Below, in pieces: positions 22,680-37,406 of a DNA stretch of 64,000 nucleotides. Below the pieces are notes generated by a model. It made no database searches. It was not told where the DNA came from and saw only the letters and a program-made list of their open reading frames with translations. The DNA is from Pseudomonas paralcaligenes (GTDB lineage Bacteria > Pseudomonadota > Gammaproteobacteria > Pseudomonadales > Pseudomonadaceae): assembly GCF_019655855.1 (NCBI RefSeq), contig NZ_BPFX01000035.1, positions 1-64,000 of the forward strand, given 5' to 3'. Numbering within the stretch: position 1 is the stretch's first letter; the number at the start of each line of letters is the position of its first letter. The position numbers and the translations under genes are program-made.

Positions 22680-23326
22680 CTAGACCGAGCGACGCAGTAT
22701 CAACAGGTGACGCTGGCCTTGGCAACCGGGAACCTTGAGCACGTCGCAGCTTTGCAGGCGGAAGTCCGCCGGCAGGGCCTGCAGTTCGTCGTCAGGCTGC
22801 ACGCCCTTCATGGCCAGCCAATGGGTATCGCCATTTCCCAGGTGCCGGGTCCAGTTGCTGAAGTCTTCCAGCGAACTGAAGGCCCGCGAGCAGATACCGG
22901 CAAAAGGCGTTTCCGGCTGGAATTCCTCGACCCGGCTGTGGACAACTTCCAGATTGGCCAACCCGAGTTCCAGCTTCACCTGGGTGAGGAAGCGGGTCTT
23001 CTTGCCATTGGAGTCGAGCAGGGTGAAGCGCTTATCCGGGAACAGGATGGCCAGTGGCACGCCGGGCATGCCGCCGCCGCTGCCGACATCCAGCCAGCTG
23101 TCGCCGAGCTTGGCAACGAAGGGCACCACGGACAGGCTGTCGAGCAGATGGCGCGAGACCATCTCGTCCGGGTTGCGCACGGCGGTGAGGTTGTAGGCCT
23201 TGTTCCACTTGATCAGCAGGGCCAGGTAGCCAAGCAGGCGTTGCCGCTGCTCGGCAGAGAGTTCGACGCCAAGCGCCTGCGCGCCCTGCGCGAGTTCCTC
23301 GGCATGGCGTTCGGTGACCATGGACA

Positions 23327-23327
<1 letters not shown>
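22680..23327 (-). CDS. rsmG: 16S rRNA (guanine-527-N7)-methyltransferase RsmG
   Basis: RsmG (GidB) methylates G527 of 16S rRNA; its loss gives low-level streptomycin resistance. The 215 residues contain the SAM-binding loop [16 protein letters not shown] near residues 80-95 and RHLLDSLS before it. The start overlaps the mnmG stop as TGATG, showing translational coupling. An ATG two codons later (23321) is an alternative start. Confidence 0.97.
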
Positions 23328-25219
<1,892 letters not shown>

Positions 25220-25284
25220 CACGCACCTCGTGCCTGTTGAGAAGGGGGATTGGAAAAAGGGGTGGCAAGTATAGGGAGTTGGCC

Positions 25285-25600
25285 TGCCTGAATGAAGCCT
25301 TCTGGACAAAAAATAGCCAGTCGGAGCGCTTTCAGAAAATAGAGAATAAAAGAGAGAAATTTTATAAAGCTTAGTTTTTATGTTTATTCATGGTGAAACG
25401 CTTTTCTGTGGATAGATCGCTGCAGCCTAGACCAGCAAAGGGCTCTGGCGATGTATAAGGCTGTGCCGTTCCTGGCCCTATCCGCTGGGCAAGCTGCACA
25501 ACTCCTGTGGATTAAAACGCATCTTATGCACAGGCGGATTTTCCAACCCCTTGTCACCAGGCTTATCGACTGGGCTCAGGCCGGGTTTTCCACAGGGCTC
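25285..25600. other. A+T-rich stretch with DnaA-box-like cluster between mnmE and mnmG
   Basis: This 386-bp intergenic region (25220-25605) has no gene. Its mnmG side (about 25300-25395) is A+T-rich with runs such as AAATTTTATAAAG. Its other part carries four 9-mers one mismatch from TTATCCACA on either strand: 25407-25415, 25506-25514, 25524-25532 and 25586-25594. Escherichia coli oriC lies next to gidA (mnmG), and two autonomously replicating origin fragments have been reported in pseudomonads. This may be an ancestral or secondary initiator-binding site. The main origin is at 29502-30026. Confidence 0.5.
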
Positions 25601-25605
25601 AGGGC

Positions 25606-26973
25606 CTACTTGCCGATGCAGAAGCTGGAGAAGATACGGCCCAGTAGATCATCCGAGCTGAAGGCGCCAGTGATCTCGCCCAATGCCTGCTGGGCCTGGC
25701 GCAGGTCCTCGGCCAGCAGTTCGCCAGCGCCCATCAGAGTCAGCTGGCTACGGCCATGCTCGAGGCTGGCCTGGGCCTGGCGCAGTGCCTCCAGATGGCG
25801 GCGGCGCGCGCTGAAACCGCTCTCCGCCGTCTGCTCGAAGCCCATGCAGGCCTTCAGGTGCTCGCGCAGCAGCTCCAGGCCTTCAGCCGATCTGGCGGAG
25901 AGCGAGATGGTCACGTGGCCGTCGTCGCTGGTGTCCAGCAGCACCGGTTCGCCAGAGAGATCGGATTTGTTGCGGATCAGGGTGACCCGCGCCGGATCGG
26001 GCGTATCAAGGAGGAATTCCGGCCACAGGGCGAACGGATCGGCCGCTTCCGGAGCGGTGGAGTCGATCACCAGCAGCACCCGGTCGGCCTCGCCGATGGC
26101 CTTGAGTGCGCGCTCCACGCCGATGCGCTCGACCTGATCGTCCGTATCCCGCAGGCCTGCAGTGTCGACCACGTGCAGCGGCATGCCGTCGATGTGGATA
26201 TGTTCGCGCAGCACGTCGCGGGTGGTGCCGGCGATATCGGTGACGATGGCCGCCTCGCGCCCGGCCAGGGCGTTGAGCAGGCTGGACTTGCCGGCATTGG
26301 GCCGGCCGGCGATCACCACGTTCATGCCGTCGCGCAGCAGGGCGCCCTGGCCGGCTTCACGAATCACTGTGGATAAGTAGTCGCGGACGCCATCGAGTTG
26401 GCTCAGCACATGACCATCGGCGAGGAAGTCGATCTCTTCCTCGGGGAAGTCGATGGCCGCCTCCACGTAGATGCGTAGCTGGATCAGTCGCTCGGTCAGT
26501 TCATGCACTCGCCGCGAGAACTCTCCCTGCAGGGAACGCAGGGCGTTGCGCGCGGCCTGGGCCGAGCTGGCTTCGATCAGGTCGGCGATGGCCTCGGCCT
26601 GGGCCAGGTCGAGCTTGTCGTTGAGGAAGGCGCGTTCGCTGAACTCGCCCGGGCGCGCCTGGCGCGCGCCGAGCTGGAGGCAGCGCTGCAGCAGCATGTC
26701 CAGCACCACCGGGCCACCGTGGCCCTGCAGTTCCAGCACGTCCTCGCCGGTGAAGGAGTTCGGCCCGGGGAAGAACAGCAGCAGGCCCTGGTCGATCACC
26801 TCGCCGTCTTCGTCGCACCAGGCACCGTAGTGCGCGTGGCGTGGCTTGGGCTCCAGCCCGGCGAGGATGATGCCGATGGCGCGGGCGCGCGGCCCGGAGA
26901 CCCGCACGATGCCGACGCCTCCGCGGCCCTGGGCGGTGGCGACTGCGGCGATGGTTTCGCGGACGGCGTGCAT
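25606..26973 (-). CDS. mnmE: tRNA modification GTPase MnmE
   Basis: MnmE (TrmE) is the GTPase partner of MnmG in making cmnm5U34. The N-terminal formyl-THF-binding domain is followed by the G domain with [32 protein letters not shown] and NKSD. The protein ends FCIGK, the conserved C-terminal Cys motif. The ATG at 26973 ([19 protein letters not shown]) gives the usual 455 residues. The open frame upstream to 27006 runs over the yidC terminator. A perfect DnaA-type 9-mer lies inside the gene at 26368-26376. Confidence 0.97.
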   Translation of the reverse strand: MHAVRETIAAVATAQGRGGVGIVRVSGPRARAIGIILAGLEPKPRHAHYGAWCDEDGEVIDQGLLLFFPGPNSFTGEDVLELQGHGGPVVLDMLLQRCLQLGARQARPGEFSERAFLNDKLDLAQAEAIADLIEASSAQAARNALRSLQGEFSRRVHELTERLIQLRIYVEAAIDFPEEEIDFLADGHVLSQLDGVRDYLSTVIREAGQGALLRDGMNVVIAGRPNAGKSSLLNALAGREAAIVTDIAGTTRDVLREHIHIDGMPLHVVDTAGLRDTDDQVERIGVERALKAIGEADRVLLVIDSTAPEAADPFALWPEFLLDTPDPARVTLIRNKSDLSGEPVLLDTSDDGHVTISLSARSAEGLELLREHLKACMGFEQTAESGFSARRRHLEALRQAQASLEHGRSQLTLMGAGELLAEDLRQAQQALGEITGAFSSDDLLGRIFSSFCIGK

Positions 26974-27004
26974 GGCGTTTTCCCGGTAAAAAGTGACGGA
27001 TAGC

Positions 27005-27029
27005 AAAACGCCCCACGAGGGGGCGTCTT
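27005..27029 (-). terminator. terminator after yidC
   Basis: On the minus strand ACGCCCC / GGGGCGT forms a stem around CTCGT and is followed by TTTTGC, 18 bp after the yidC stop codon and directly before mnmE. Confidence 0.85.
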
Positions 27030-27046
27030 GTGCAGCTTCGGCGGAA

Positions 27047-28723
27047 TCAGGCTTTTGCCGTCGCGGCCTCGATCTTGCGGGTAATGTACCACTGCTGGGC
27101 GATGGACAGGACGTTGTTGACCACCCAGTACAGCACCAGACCGGCGGGGAACCAGAGGAAGAAGAAGGTGAAGATGATCGGCATCATCTTCATCACCTTG
27201 GCCTGCATGGGGTCCGGCGGGGTCGGGTTCAGGCGCTGCTGGATGAACATGGTGGCGCCCATGATGATCGGCAGGATGAAGAACGGGTCCTTGATCGACA
27301 GGTCGGTGATCCAGCCCAGCCAGGGAGCCTGGCGCATCTCGACGCTTTCCAGCAGTACCCAGTAGAGCGCCAGGAACACCGGCATCTGCACCAGGATCGG
27401 CAGGCAGCCGCCGAGCGGGTTGATCTTCTCCTTCTTGTACAGCTCCATCATCGCCTGGGACATCTTCTGGCGATCGTCGCCATGCTGTTCCTTCAGCGCC
27501 TGCAGCTTGGGCGACACGGCGCGCATGCGGGCCATGGACTTGTAGCTGGTGGCGGAGAGCGGGAAGAAGGCCAGCTTTATGATGATGGTCAGGACGATGA
27601 TCGACCAGCCCCAGTTGCCGAGCAGGTCGTGGATGTGTTCCAGCAGCCAGAAGATCGGCTGGGCGATGAACCAGAGGATGCCGTAGTCGACGGTCAGCTC
27701 CAGGCCTGGCGACAGCTGCTTCAGGTGCTCCTGGATCTTCGGACCGGCATACAGGACGGCACCGGTTTCGGCGCTGGCGCCGGCGGCGACGCTCAGCTGC
27801 GGGCCGGTGAAGCCGACGATGTAGTTGCCCTGGCTGTCCTTGCGGGTCTGGACGCTGTTGCTGTCGTCCTTGTTGGCGACCCAGGCGGTGACGAAGTAGT
27901 GCTGCAACCAGGCGACCCAGCCGCCCTGCACGGTCTCGCGCAGGCTCTTGTCGTCCATGTCGCCCATCTTCACCTTTTTGTAGGGCTCTTCGGCGGTCCA
28001 CAGGGCGGCGCCCAGGTAGGTCGCGGTGCCGGTGGCGGTGGTGGAGGACGGGTCGCCGCTGTTATCGCGCTTGAGCTGGGCGTAGAAGTTGCCGCTCCAG
28101 GCCTGGCCGCTCTGGTTGTCGATCTTGTAGGTGACGCCCAGGTCGTACTGGCCGCGCTCGAAGGTGAAGCGCTTGATGTAGTTGACGCCGTCTTCGGCGT
28201 AGGTGAGGTCGACCATCAACTGGTCCTGGCCTTCGGCCAGTTCGTAGCTGCGCTTCTCGCTGCTCCACAGGGCGCGGCCGCTGGACTTGTCCGGCGCGTT
28301 GCCGCCGATCAGGCCGCTCTGTGCCAGGTAGGTGCGCTCGCCGCCGTTGTCGAACAACTGGAACGGAACGTCCGGACGATCCTGGCGGCGCGGGTACAGC
28401 GGCAGGGTCAGCTGGACGATGTCGCCGCCTTTCGGGTCGATGGCCAGGTCGAGGACATCAGTCTTCACCCGGATCAGCTGGTCGCTGACGGCAGCTGGAG
28501 CGACCAGTTGCGGATTGGCCTCGCCATTGGCGGTCGGTACGTCGTCCGCGGCACCGGTAGTGGCGGTGGGTACGTCCGGCAGACTCGCGGAAGGATTACC
28601 TCCGAGAGTGGCGCTGGCGGTAGCCGGGATCGCGGCCTGGCCGTAGTCCTCGTTCCACTGCAGCACCATCAGGTAAGCGACGATGGCCAGGGCGACGAGC
28701 AGGATCGAGCGTTGGATATCCAT
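27047..28723 (-). CDS. yidC: membrane protein insertase YidC
   Basis: YidC inserts and folds inner-membrane proteins, alone or with SecYEG; Fo subunit c is a known client. The 558 residues start [20 protein letters not shown], a membrane anchor, then a linker and large periplasmic domain, and a five-helix core ([61 protein letters not shown], the following hairpin and [20 protein letters not shown]). The hydrophilic-groove Arg lies in [15 protein letters not shown]. It follows yidD by 3 bp. Confidence 0.98.
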   Translation of the reverse strand: MDIQRSILLVALAIVAYLMVLQWNEDYGQAAIPATASATLGGNPSASLPDVPTATTGAADDVPTANGEANPQLVAPAAVSDQLIRVKTDVLDLAIDPKGGDIVQLTLPLYPRRQDRPDVPFQLFDNGGERTYLAQSGLIGGNAPDKSSGRALWSSEKRSYELAEGQDQLMVDLTYAEDGVNYIKRFTFERGQYDLGVTYKIDNQSGQAWSGNFYAQLKRDNSGDPSSTTATGTATYLGAALWTAEEPYKKVKMGDMDDKSLRETVQGGWVAWLQHYFVTAWVANKDDSNSVQTRKDSQGNYIVGFTGPQLSVAAGASAETGAVLYAGPKIQEHLKQLSPGLELTVDYGILWFIAQPIFWLLEHIHDLLGNWGWSIIVLTIIIKLAFFPLSATSYKSMARMRAVSPKLQALKEQHGDDRQKMSQAMMELYKKEKINPLGGCLPILVQMPVFLALYWVLLESVEMRQAPWLGWITDLSIKDPFFILPIIMGATMFIQQRLNPTPPDPMQAKVMKMMPIIFTFFFLWFPAGLVLYWVVNNVLSIAQQWYITRKIEAATAKA

Positions 28724-28726
28724 GGT

Positions 28727-28966
28727 TTACTCGGTCATCGAATGGGATGAAGAAAGAGGCGGAACCGGGTCGTAACCGCCGGGATTCCAGGGATGGCAGC
28801 GGCTCAGCCGGCGCAGGCCGAGCCAACCGCCGCGCAGCACGCCATGGGTCTCGATGGCTTGCTGGGCATAGCAGGAACAGCTGGGATGGAAGCGACAGTG
28901 ATTGGCCATCAAGGGGCTGATGGCGTAGCGGTAGAACTGGATCGGGAGAATGACCAGTTTACGCAT
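28727..28966 (-). CDS. yidD: membrane protein insertion efficiency factor YidD
   Basis: A 79-residue Cys-rich protein with the family pattern [20 protein letters not shown], then [18 protein letters not shown] and [14 protein letters not shown]. YidD is a peripheral membrane protein that helps YidC-dependent insertion. It overlaps the 3' end of rnpA by 8 bp and stops just before yidC, the conserved rpmH-rnpA-yidD-yidC arrangement. Confidence 0.95.
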   Translation of the reverse strand: MRKLVILPIQFYRYAISPLMANHCRFHPSCSCYAQQAIETHGVLRGGWLGLRRLSRCHPWNPGGYDPVPPLSSSHSMTE

Positions 28967-29354
28967 GGGCGCTGTCGCTTAGCCCGGGAGGGGCGGCTTC
29001 GTTGCGTTGCCTGGCGAGGCGCTTCCAGAGCTTGCCGAACTGCTGGTGCAGTTCCGGGTTTTCCAGATCGCCAAGGCCCTTGCGTGCCACGACGACGATA
29101 TCCAGACCGGCCAGCAACTCCTGGTTGAGCCGGAAGGAGTCTCTGATCACGCGCTTGATCCGATTGCGCTCGACGGAGAGCTTGACGCTCTTCTTGCCGA
29201 TCACCAGCCCCAGGCGGGGATGTTCGAGATCATTGAGGCGCGCGAGAAGCAGGACGTTCTTGCCAGGAGCCTTGCCGCTCGGTGAGTCGAAGACTGCCTT
29301 GAAGTGCCGGGGTGTCAGCAGGCGCTTTTCCCGGCCGAAGCCTCGACTCACCAC
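28959..29354 (-). CDS. rnpA: ribonuclease P protein component RnpA
   Basis: RnpA is the protein cofactor of RNase P, which trims tRNA 5' leaders. The 131 residues show [33 protein letters not shown], and the RNR-type helix [14 protein letters not shown] that binds RNA. The start codon is GTG (29352-29354), with a second GTG next to it. It lies 12 bp after rpmH, and its C-terminal codons overlap yidD. Confidence 0.97.
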   Translation of the reverse strand: MVSRGFGREKRLLTPRHFKAVFDSPSGKAPGKNVLLLARLNDLEHPRLGLVIGKKSVKLSVERNRIKRVIRDSFRLNQELLAGLDIVVVARKGLGDLENPELHQQFGKLWKRLARQRNEAAPPGLSDSAHA

Positions 29355-29366
29355 CCGTTCCGGTTA

Positions 29367-29501
29367 TCAGACGGTCAGACGCTTGCGGCCCTTGGCGCGA
29401 CGACGCGACAGGACGGCACGGCCGTTCTTGGTGGCCATGCGAGCGCGGAAACCATGGGTGCGGGCGCGCTTGAGAGTGCTGGGTTGGAAAGTGCGTTTCA
29501 T
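29367..29501 (-). CDS. rpmH: ribosomal protein L34
   Basis: The 44-codon gene reads [20 protein letters not shown] and ends [12 protein letters not shown], a complete L34 with its characteristic Arg/Lys richness. L34 belongs to the large ribosomal subunit. A strong promoter lies at 29562-29590. The rpmH-dnaA pair is oriented outward from oriC, as in nearly all bacteria with this arrangement. Confidence 0.98.
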   Translation of the reverse strand: MKRTFQPSTLKRARTHGFRARMATKNGRAVLSRRRAKGRKRLTV

Positions 29502-29561
29502 GGTGATTTACCTGGGTGGTTCATACGGGCCGAGATGGCCCCCGTTTAAAGAGACCGGCGA

Positions 29562-29590
29562 TTCTAGTGAAACCGGCGCCCCAGGTCAAT
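29562..29590 (-). promoter_or_regulatory. sigma-70 promoter of rpmH-rnpA-yidD-yidC
   Basis: TTGACC (29585-29590 on the minus strand) and TAGAAT (29562-29567) are separated by exactly 17 bp, 61 bp upstream of the rpmH start. Both hexamers are close to consensus, as expected for a ribosomal protein gene. Confidence 0.85.
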
Positions 29591-29594
29591 TTCC

Positions 29595-30026
29595 AGCCAG
29601 CCGGGAATTGTCTGGATAGATAAAAGGAAAGAAATTCTTTAAAGCTTGAAGTGATTACTCATGTTGGAGGACGGAGTCTCTGTGGAAAACTTCCTGCAGC
29701 AGCCGGCCCACATGGCTTGCAGGGGAAGGATAAGACTGTCTGCAAGCGGTGGGTGTCATGTTCGCTTCGGGTGCATCGCCTGTGGAGGAAATGCACATTT
29801 ACCCACAATGCGGTTTTTCTCCCAGTTTGGCACAGGGTTTTCCACCCCCTTCCGGTTACCTTTATCCACAGTTTTCATCATTCCATTTCGTGAGGGTGGT
29901 AGACATAAATAAATCATTGATTTTACTGGCTTGAAATCACCAATTCGTGTGGATAACTAGGTCCCTCGGGGCTACAATGCGGGCTGTTTTTTGCGATCGC
30001 CAGCCGTAGCGACCCAGGGGATTTCA
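29595..30026. other. oriC: chromosomal replication origin oriC
   Basis: The gene-free region between rpmH and dnaA holds perfect DnaA boxes TTATCCACA at 29862-29870 and, inverted, at 29948-29956. Close variants lie at 29681-29689 (TGTGGAAAA), 29799-29807 (TTACCCACA) and about 29837-29845. A+T-rich stretches at 29901-29935 (ACATAAATAAATCATTGATT) and 29620-29655 are candidate unwinding elements. The location between rpmH and dnaA, the gene-direction switch here and the nearby parS sites all support it as the origin. The box at 29948 lies close to the likely dnaA promoter (TACAAT at 29973-29978), which would allow autoregulation. Confidence 0.9.
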
Positions 30027-31472
30027 GTGTCCGTAGAACTTTGGCAGCAATGTGTCGAGCTGCTTCGCGACGAGTTGCCAGCGCAACAATTCAACACCTG
30101 GATCCGCCCCCTTCAGGTGGAGTCGGCCGGAGACGAGTTGCGTGTCTATGCGCCCAACCGCTTCGTGCTCGACTGGGTGAACGAGAAATACATGGTCCGC
30201 CTGCTCGAACTGCTGGCGGAGCGGGCCAACGGTCTGGCGCCCGCGTTGTCGCTGCTGATCGGCAGCAAGCGCAGCACCGCCCCGCGCATGGCCGCTCCGG
30301 TGCCTTCTCCCGCCAGTCCTGCCGCTCCGGTGAGCATGGCGAACGAGCCACCCGCCGCCGATCCTCTGGTGAATGCCGCGCCGGCCTCTTCGGCTCCGGC
30401 TGCAAGCCGGCCCACGGAACGCACCGTGCAGGTGGAAGGCGCGCTCAAGCACACCAGCTATCTGAACCGTACCTTCACCTTCGAGAACTTCGTCGAGGGC
30501 AAGTCCAACCAGATGGCCCGCGCTGCGGCCTGGCAGGTGGCGGACAATCTCAAGCACGGCTACAACCCGCTCTTCCTTTATGGTGGCGTGGGCCTGGGCA
30601 AGACCCACCTGATGCACGCCGTGGGCAACCACCTGCTGAAGAAGAATCCCAACGCCAAGGTGGTGTACCTGCATTCCGAGCGCTTCGTCGCCGATATGGT
30701 CAAGGCGCTGCAGCTCAACGCGATCAACGAGTTCAAGCGCTTCTACCGCTCGGTGGATGCGCTGCTGATCGACGATATCCAGTTCTTCGCCAAGAAGGAG
30801 CGCTCTCAGGAGGAGTTCTTCCACACCTTCAACGCGCTGCTCGAAGGTGGTCAGCAGGTGATCCTCACCAGCGACCGTTACCCGAAGGAGATCGAGGGTC
30901 TGGAGGAGCGCCTGAAGTCGCGCTTCGGCTGGGGCCTGACCGTGGCGGTGGAGCCGCCGGAGCTGGAGACCCGCGTCGCCATTCTGATGAAGAAGGCCGA
31001 GCAGACCAAGGTCGACCTGCCTCACGACGCCGCCTTCTTCATCGCCCAGCGCATCCGCTCCAACGTGCGTGAGCTGGAAGGCGCATTGAAGCGGGTGATC
31101 GCCCACTCCCACTTCACCAACCAGGCGATCAGCATCGAACTGATCCGCGAGTCGCTGAAGGACCTGCTGGCCCTGCAGGACAAACTGGTCAGCGTGGACA
31201 ACATCCAGCGCACCGTGGCCGAGTACTACAAGATCAAGATCGCCGATCTGCTCTCCAAGCGTCGCTCCCGTTCGGTGGCGCGCCCAAGGCAGGTGGCTAT
31301 GGCTCTCTCCAAGGAACTGACCAACCACAGCCTGCCGGAAATCGGCGATGCTTTTGGCGGAAGAGACCACACCACAGTACTGCACGCCTGTCGTAAGATT
31401 GCGGAACTGCGCGAAGCCGACGCGGACATCCGCGAGGACTACAAGAATCTGCTGCGCACCCTGACCACCTGA
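30027..31472 (+). CDS. dnaA: replication initiator DnaA
   Basis: DnaA binds DnaA boxes and opens oriC. The GTG at 30027, preceded by CAGGGG, is preferred because homologues begin [17 protein letters not shown]; the frame is open from 29991. The 481 residues comprise domain I (to about 90), a Pro/Ala-rich variable linker, the AAA+ domain with [10 protein letters not shown] and LLIDDIQFF, and the C-terminal DNA-binding domain with [15 protein letters not shown]. The linker makes it somewhat shorter than the 514-residue Pseudomonas aeruginosa protein. It heads dnaA-dnaN-recF-gyrB. Confidence 0.98.
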   Translation: MSVELWQQCVELLRDELPAQQFNTWIRPLQVESAGDELRVYAPNRFVLDWVNEKYMVRLLELLAERANGLAPALSLLIGSKRSTAPRMAAPVPSPASPAAPVSMANEPPAADPLVNAAPASSAPAASRPTERTVQVEGALKHTSYLNRTFTFENFVEGKSNQMARAAAWQVADNLKHGYNPLFLYGGVGLGKTHLMHAVGNHLLKKNPNAKVVYLHSERFVADMVKALQLNAINEFKRFYRSVDALLIDDIQFFAKKERSQEEFFHTFNALLEGGQQVILTSDRYPKEIEGLEERLKSRFGWGLTVAVEPPELETRVAILMKKAEQTKVDLPHDAAFFIAQRIRSNVRELEGALKRVIAHSHFTNQAISIELIRESLKDLLALQDKLVSVDNIQRTVAEYYKIKIADLLSKRRSRSVARPRQVAMALSKELTNHSLPEIGDAFGGRDHTTVLHACRKIAELREADADIREDYKNLLRTLTT

Positions 31473-31503
31473 ATCGCAGCCCACGAGGCAAAGGGACGAG
31501 ACC

Positions 31504-32607
31504 ATGCATTTCACCATTCAACGCGAAGCCCTGTTGAAACCCCTGCAACTGGTCGCCGGCGTCGTCGAACGCCGCCAGACCCTGCCGGTCCTGTCGAATG
31601 TGCTGCTGGTGGTCGAAGGCCAGCAACTGTCGCTGACCGGTACCGACCTGGAAGTCGAGCTGGTCGGTCGCGTGACGTTGGAAGACAGCGCCGAGCCGGG
31701 CGAGATCACCGTTCCGGCGCGCAAGCTGATGGACATCTGCAAGAGCCTGCCGAGCGACGTGATGATCGACATCCGCCTCGATGAGCAGAAACTGGTGGTC
31801 AAGGCCGGTCGTAGCCGTTTCACCTTGTCTACCCTGCCGGCCAACGATTTCCCCACTGTGGAAGAAGGTCCGGGCTCGCTGACCTTCAATCTGGTGCAGA
31901 GCAAGCTTCGTCGCCTGATCGACCGCACCAGCTTCGCCATGGCCCAGCAGGACGTGCGCTACTACCTCAACGGCATGCTGATCGAAGTACAGACCGGCGC
32001 GTTGCGCGCCGTTGCCACCGACGGTCACCGCCTGGCCATGTGCGCCATGGAAGCGGCCATCGAGAACACCGAAAGGCACCAGGTCATCGTGCCGCGTAAG
32101 GGTATTCTGGAACTGGCCCGACTGCTCACCGAGCAGGACGGTGAAGTCGCCATCGTGCTGGGCGCGAACCACATCCGCGCCACCACCGGCGAGTTCACCT
32201 TCACTTCCAAGCTGGTCGACGGCAAGTTCCCGGATTACGAGCGCGTGCTGCCGCGCGGCGGCGACAAGCTGGTGATCGGCGATCGCCAGGCCCTGCGCGA
32301 AGCGTTTAGCCGTACCGCGATCCTGTCCAACGAGAAGTACCGTGGCATCCGCCTGCAGCTCGCCAGCGGCCAGCTGAAGATCCAGGCCAACAACCCGGAG
32401 CAGGAAGAAGCCGAAGAAGAAGTGGCGGTCGACTACAACGGCGGTTCCCTGGAGATCGGCTTCAACGTCAGCTACCTGCTGGACGTGCTGGGCGTGATGA
32501 CCACCGAACAGGTGCGCCTGATCCTCTCCGACGCCAACAGCAGCGCCCTGGTGCAAGAAGCCGGCAACGACGATTCGTCCTACGTCGTCATGCCGATGCG
32601 TCTGTAA
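31504..32607 (+). CDS. dnaN: DNA polymerase III beta sliding clamp
   Basis: DnaN forms the ring clamp that tethers polymerase III to DNA. The 367 residues begin MHFTIQREALLKPLQLVAGV and show three tandem clamp domains, including TLPVLSNVLL, RYYLNGMLIEV with ATDGHRLAM, and the C-terminal peptide YVVMPMRL that forms part of the binding pocket. It lies 31 bp after dnaA and 12 bp before recF. Confidence 0.99.
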   Translation: MHFTIQREALLKPLQLVAGVVERRQTLPVLSNVLLVVEGQQLSLTGTDLEVELVGRVTLEDSAEPGEITVPARKLMDICKSLPSDVMIDIRLDEQKLVVKAGRSRFTLSTLPANDFPTVEEGPGSLTFNLVQSKLRRLIDRTSFAMAQQDVRYYLNGMLIEVQTGALRAVATDGHRLAMCAMEAAIENTERHQVIVPRKGILELARLLTEQDGEVAIVLGANHIRATTGEFTFTSKLVDGKFPDYERVLPRGGDKLVIGDRQALREAFSRTAILSNEKYRGIRLQLASGQLKIQANNPEQEEAEEEVAVDYNGGSLEIGFNVSYLLDVLGVMTTEQVRLILSDANSSALVQEAGNDDSSYVVMPMRL

Positions 32608-32619
32608 CCAAGCCACTGA

Positions 32620-36139
<3,520 letters not shown>

Positions 36140-36159
36140 TCGGTTCGCTGTAAAAGGAA

Positions 36160-36187
36160 AACCCCGGTCCAGTGCCGGGGTTTTTTA
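36160..36187 (+). terminator. terminator after gyrB
   Basis: ACCCCGG / CCGGGGT forms a stem around a 7-nt loop (36161-36181) and is followed by TTTTTT, 21 bp beyond the gyrB stop. Confidence 0.92.
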
Positions 36188-36378
36188 TTGCAGGGTGAGT
36201 AGCCAAAGGCTTACACGCGAAGGCGGAAAGGGACTCTGCCCTCCCGCTCGGGCGTTGGCTAATCTAGCCACACCTACCGGGAATAAGGATGTCCCGGGTC
36301 AAGGAAGACAGGCCGCGCCAGGATGGCAAACGACAGGATGTCGGAAGGTCGCGAAAAACCCGCTTCGGCGGGTTTTTT
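36188..36378 (+). ncRNA. candidate small RNA downstream of gyrB
   Basis: About 190 bp between the gyrB terminator and a second strong terminator contain no credible gene. The second terminator (AAAAACCCGC, loop TTCG, GCGGGTTTTTT, 36354-36378) must end some transcript, and the region upstream of it is too short for a protein. A weak promoter-like pair, TTGCAG (36188-36193) and TTACAC (36211-36216) with 17 bp between, would give a transcript of about 155 nt. The sequence has many GGA triplets (for example AAGGA at 36293 and 36301, AGGGA near 36230), the core of RsmA/CsrA-binding sites. No known sRNA was recognised. Confidence 0.4.
36354..36378 (+). terminator. terminator with UUCG tetraloop
   Basis: Stem CCCGC / GCGGG closed by TTCG, flanked by AAAAA and TTTTTT, so it could work in both directions. 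It is the likely 3' end of the candidate small RNA, and on the other strand it lies about 95 bp beyond the cdsA-like stop codon. Confidence 0.85.
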
Positions 36379-36404
36379 GTTGCCCGCCATTCATGGCAGC
36401 GGTT

Positions 36405-36468
36405 GTAGAGTGCGCGGGGCCGCCCAGGCTGTGCGCACCGGAGGCTTGGGCGGCCCCGCGCACCCTAC
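36405..36468. repeat. REP-like palindrome, GTAGGGTGCGC type, copy 1
   Basis: Arms at 36405-36429 and 36444-36468 pair over 25 bp with two mismatches, around a 14-bp loop. The arm ends GTAG(A/G)GTGCGC match the palindrome at 47799-47856. It lies just after the stop codon of the cdsA-like gene. Confidence 0.8.
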
Positions 36469-36472
36469 GGCC

Positions 36473-37405
36473 TCAAGCCCACCAATAGCGCACGAAGTGG
36501 AAGAAGATCGGCGCCGCGAAGCAGACCGAGTCCATGCGGTCGAGCATGCCGCCGTGGCCTTCGATCATGTGGCCCCAGTCCTTCACCCCCCGGTCGCGCT
36601 TGATCGCGGACATCACCAGGCCACCGGCGAAGCCGAGCAGGTTGACCACCAGCGCCATCAGCGCCGCCTGCCAGAAGCTGAACGGCGTGATCCAGAACAG
36701 GGACGCGCCCACCAGGCTGGCCAGTGCCACGCCTCCGACGAAGCCCTCGACGGTCTTGGAGGGCGACAGCTTGGGCGCGATCTTGTGTTTGCCGGCCAGC
36801 TTGCCGCAGACGTATTGCAGCACGTCGGAGAGCTGCACCACCAGGATCAGCCAGGCGATCAGCAGAAGGTTGCGCCCTTCGTATCCGGGGATGTCCAGCG
36901 TCAGCAGCGCCGGAACCGCGGACACGCAGTACACCGCGATCATCAGTCCCCACTGCACTTTCGAGGCCCGCTCCAGGAAGCGTGTGGTATCGCCGCCCAG
37001 CGACGCCAGGATCGGCAGCAGCAGGAACAGATAGACGGGAATGAAGATGGCGAACAGGCCGTACCAGTCCAGGGCGATCAGCAGGTACTGCATCGGCAGC
37101 GCGAAATAGAAGGCCGCGGCCAGCGCCGGATAGTCGCTGCGTCGGGTCGGCGTCAGGGTGAGGAACTCGCGCAGGGCGTAGAAGGAGACGAAGTAGAACA
37201 GCAGGATCACGCCGTTGTTGCCGAACAGGAAGGCGAGGCCGATCACCAGCACCATGGCCCACCAGGCGTCGATCCGCGCGTTGAGGTTCTCGATCACCGC
37301 GTTGGGCGTCTGGCCCGCCCGGTGGCGCAGCACCCGGGCGATCAGGGTAGCCAGCAGGAGTACGGCGCCGATGCCGGCGAACAGCAGGATTGTATTGCGA
37401 TCCAT
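36473..37405 (-). CDS. phosphatidate cytidylyltransferase, YnbB/CdsA type
   Basis: A 310-residue polytopic membrane protein of the CdsA family, which makes CDP-diacylglycerol from phosphatidate and CTP. The signature region near the C-terminus reads SAIKRDRGVKDWGHMIEGHG then GMLDRMDSVCFAAP, matching the family's S-x(2)-KR-x(4)-KD-x(5)-GHGG-x(2)-DR-x-D pattern. KLSPSKTVEGFVGG is also conserved. It ends a three-gene minus operon; its start is 1 bp beyond the stop of the acyltransferase. The set resembles the Escherichia coli ynbA-ynbB genes, so this is probably an accessory enzyme, not the main cdsA. Confidence 0.88.
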   Translation of the reverse strand: MDRNTILLFAGIGAVLLLATLIARVLRHRAGQTPNAVIENLNARIDAWWAMVLVIGLAFLFGNNGVILLFYFVSFYALREFLTLTPTRRSDYPALAAAFYFALPMQYLLIALDWYGLFAIFIPVYLFLLLPILASLGGDTTRFLERASKVQWGLMIAVYCVSAVPALLTLDIPGYEGRNLLLIAWLILVVQLSDVLQYVCGKLAGKHKIAPKLSPSKTVEGFVGGVALASLVGASLFWITPFSFWQAALMALVVNLLGFAGGLVMSAIKRDRGVKDWGHMIEGHGGMLDRMDSVCFAAPIFFHFVRYWWA

Positions 37406-37406
37406 C

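Noticed and set aside
30027..31472. dnaA start at 29991
   Set aside because: The extra 12 codons lie in the oriC-side leader and are not in homologues. GTG at 30027 has a ribosome-binding site and matches the family start.
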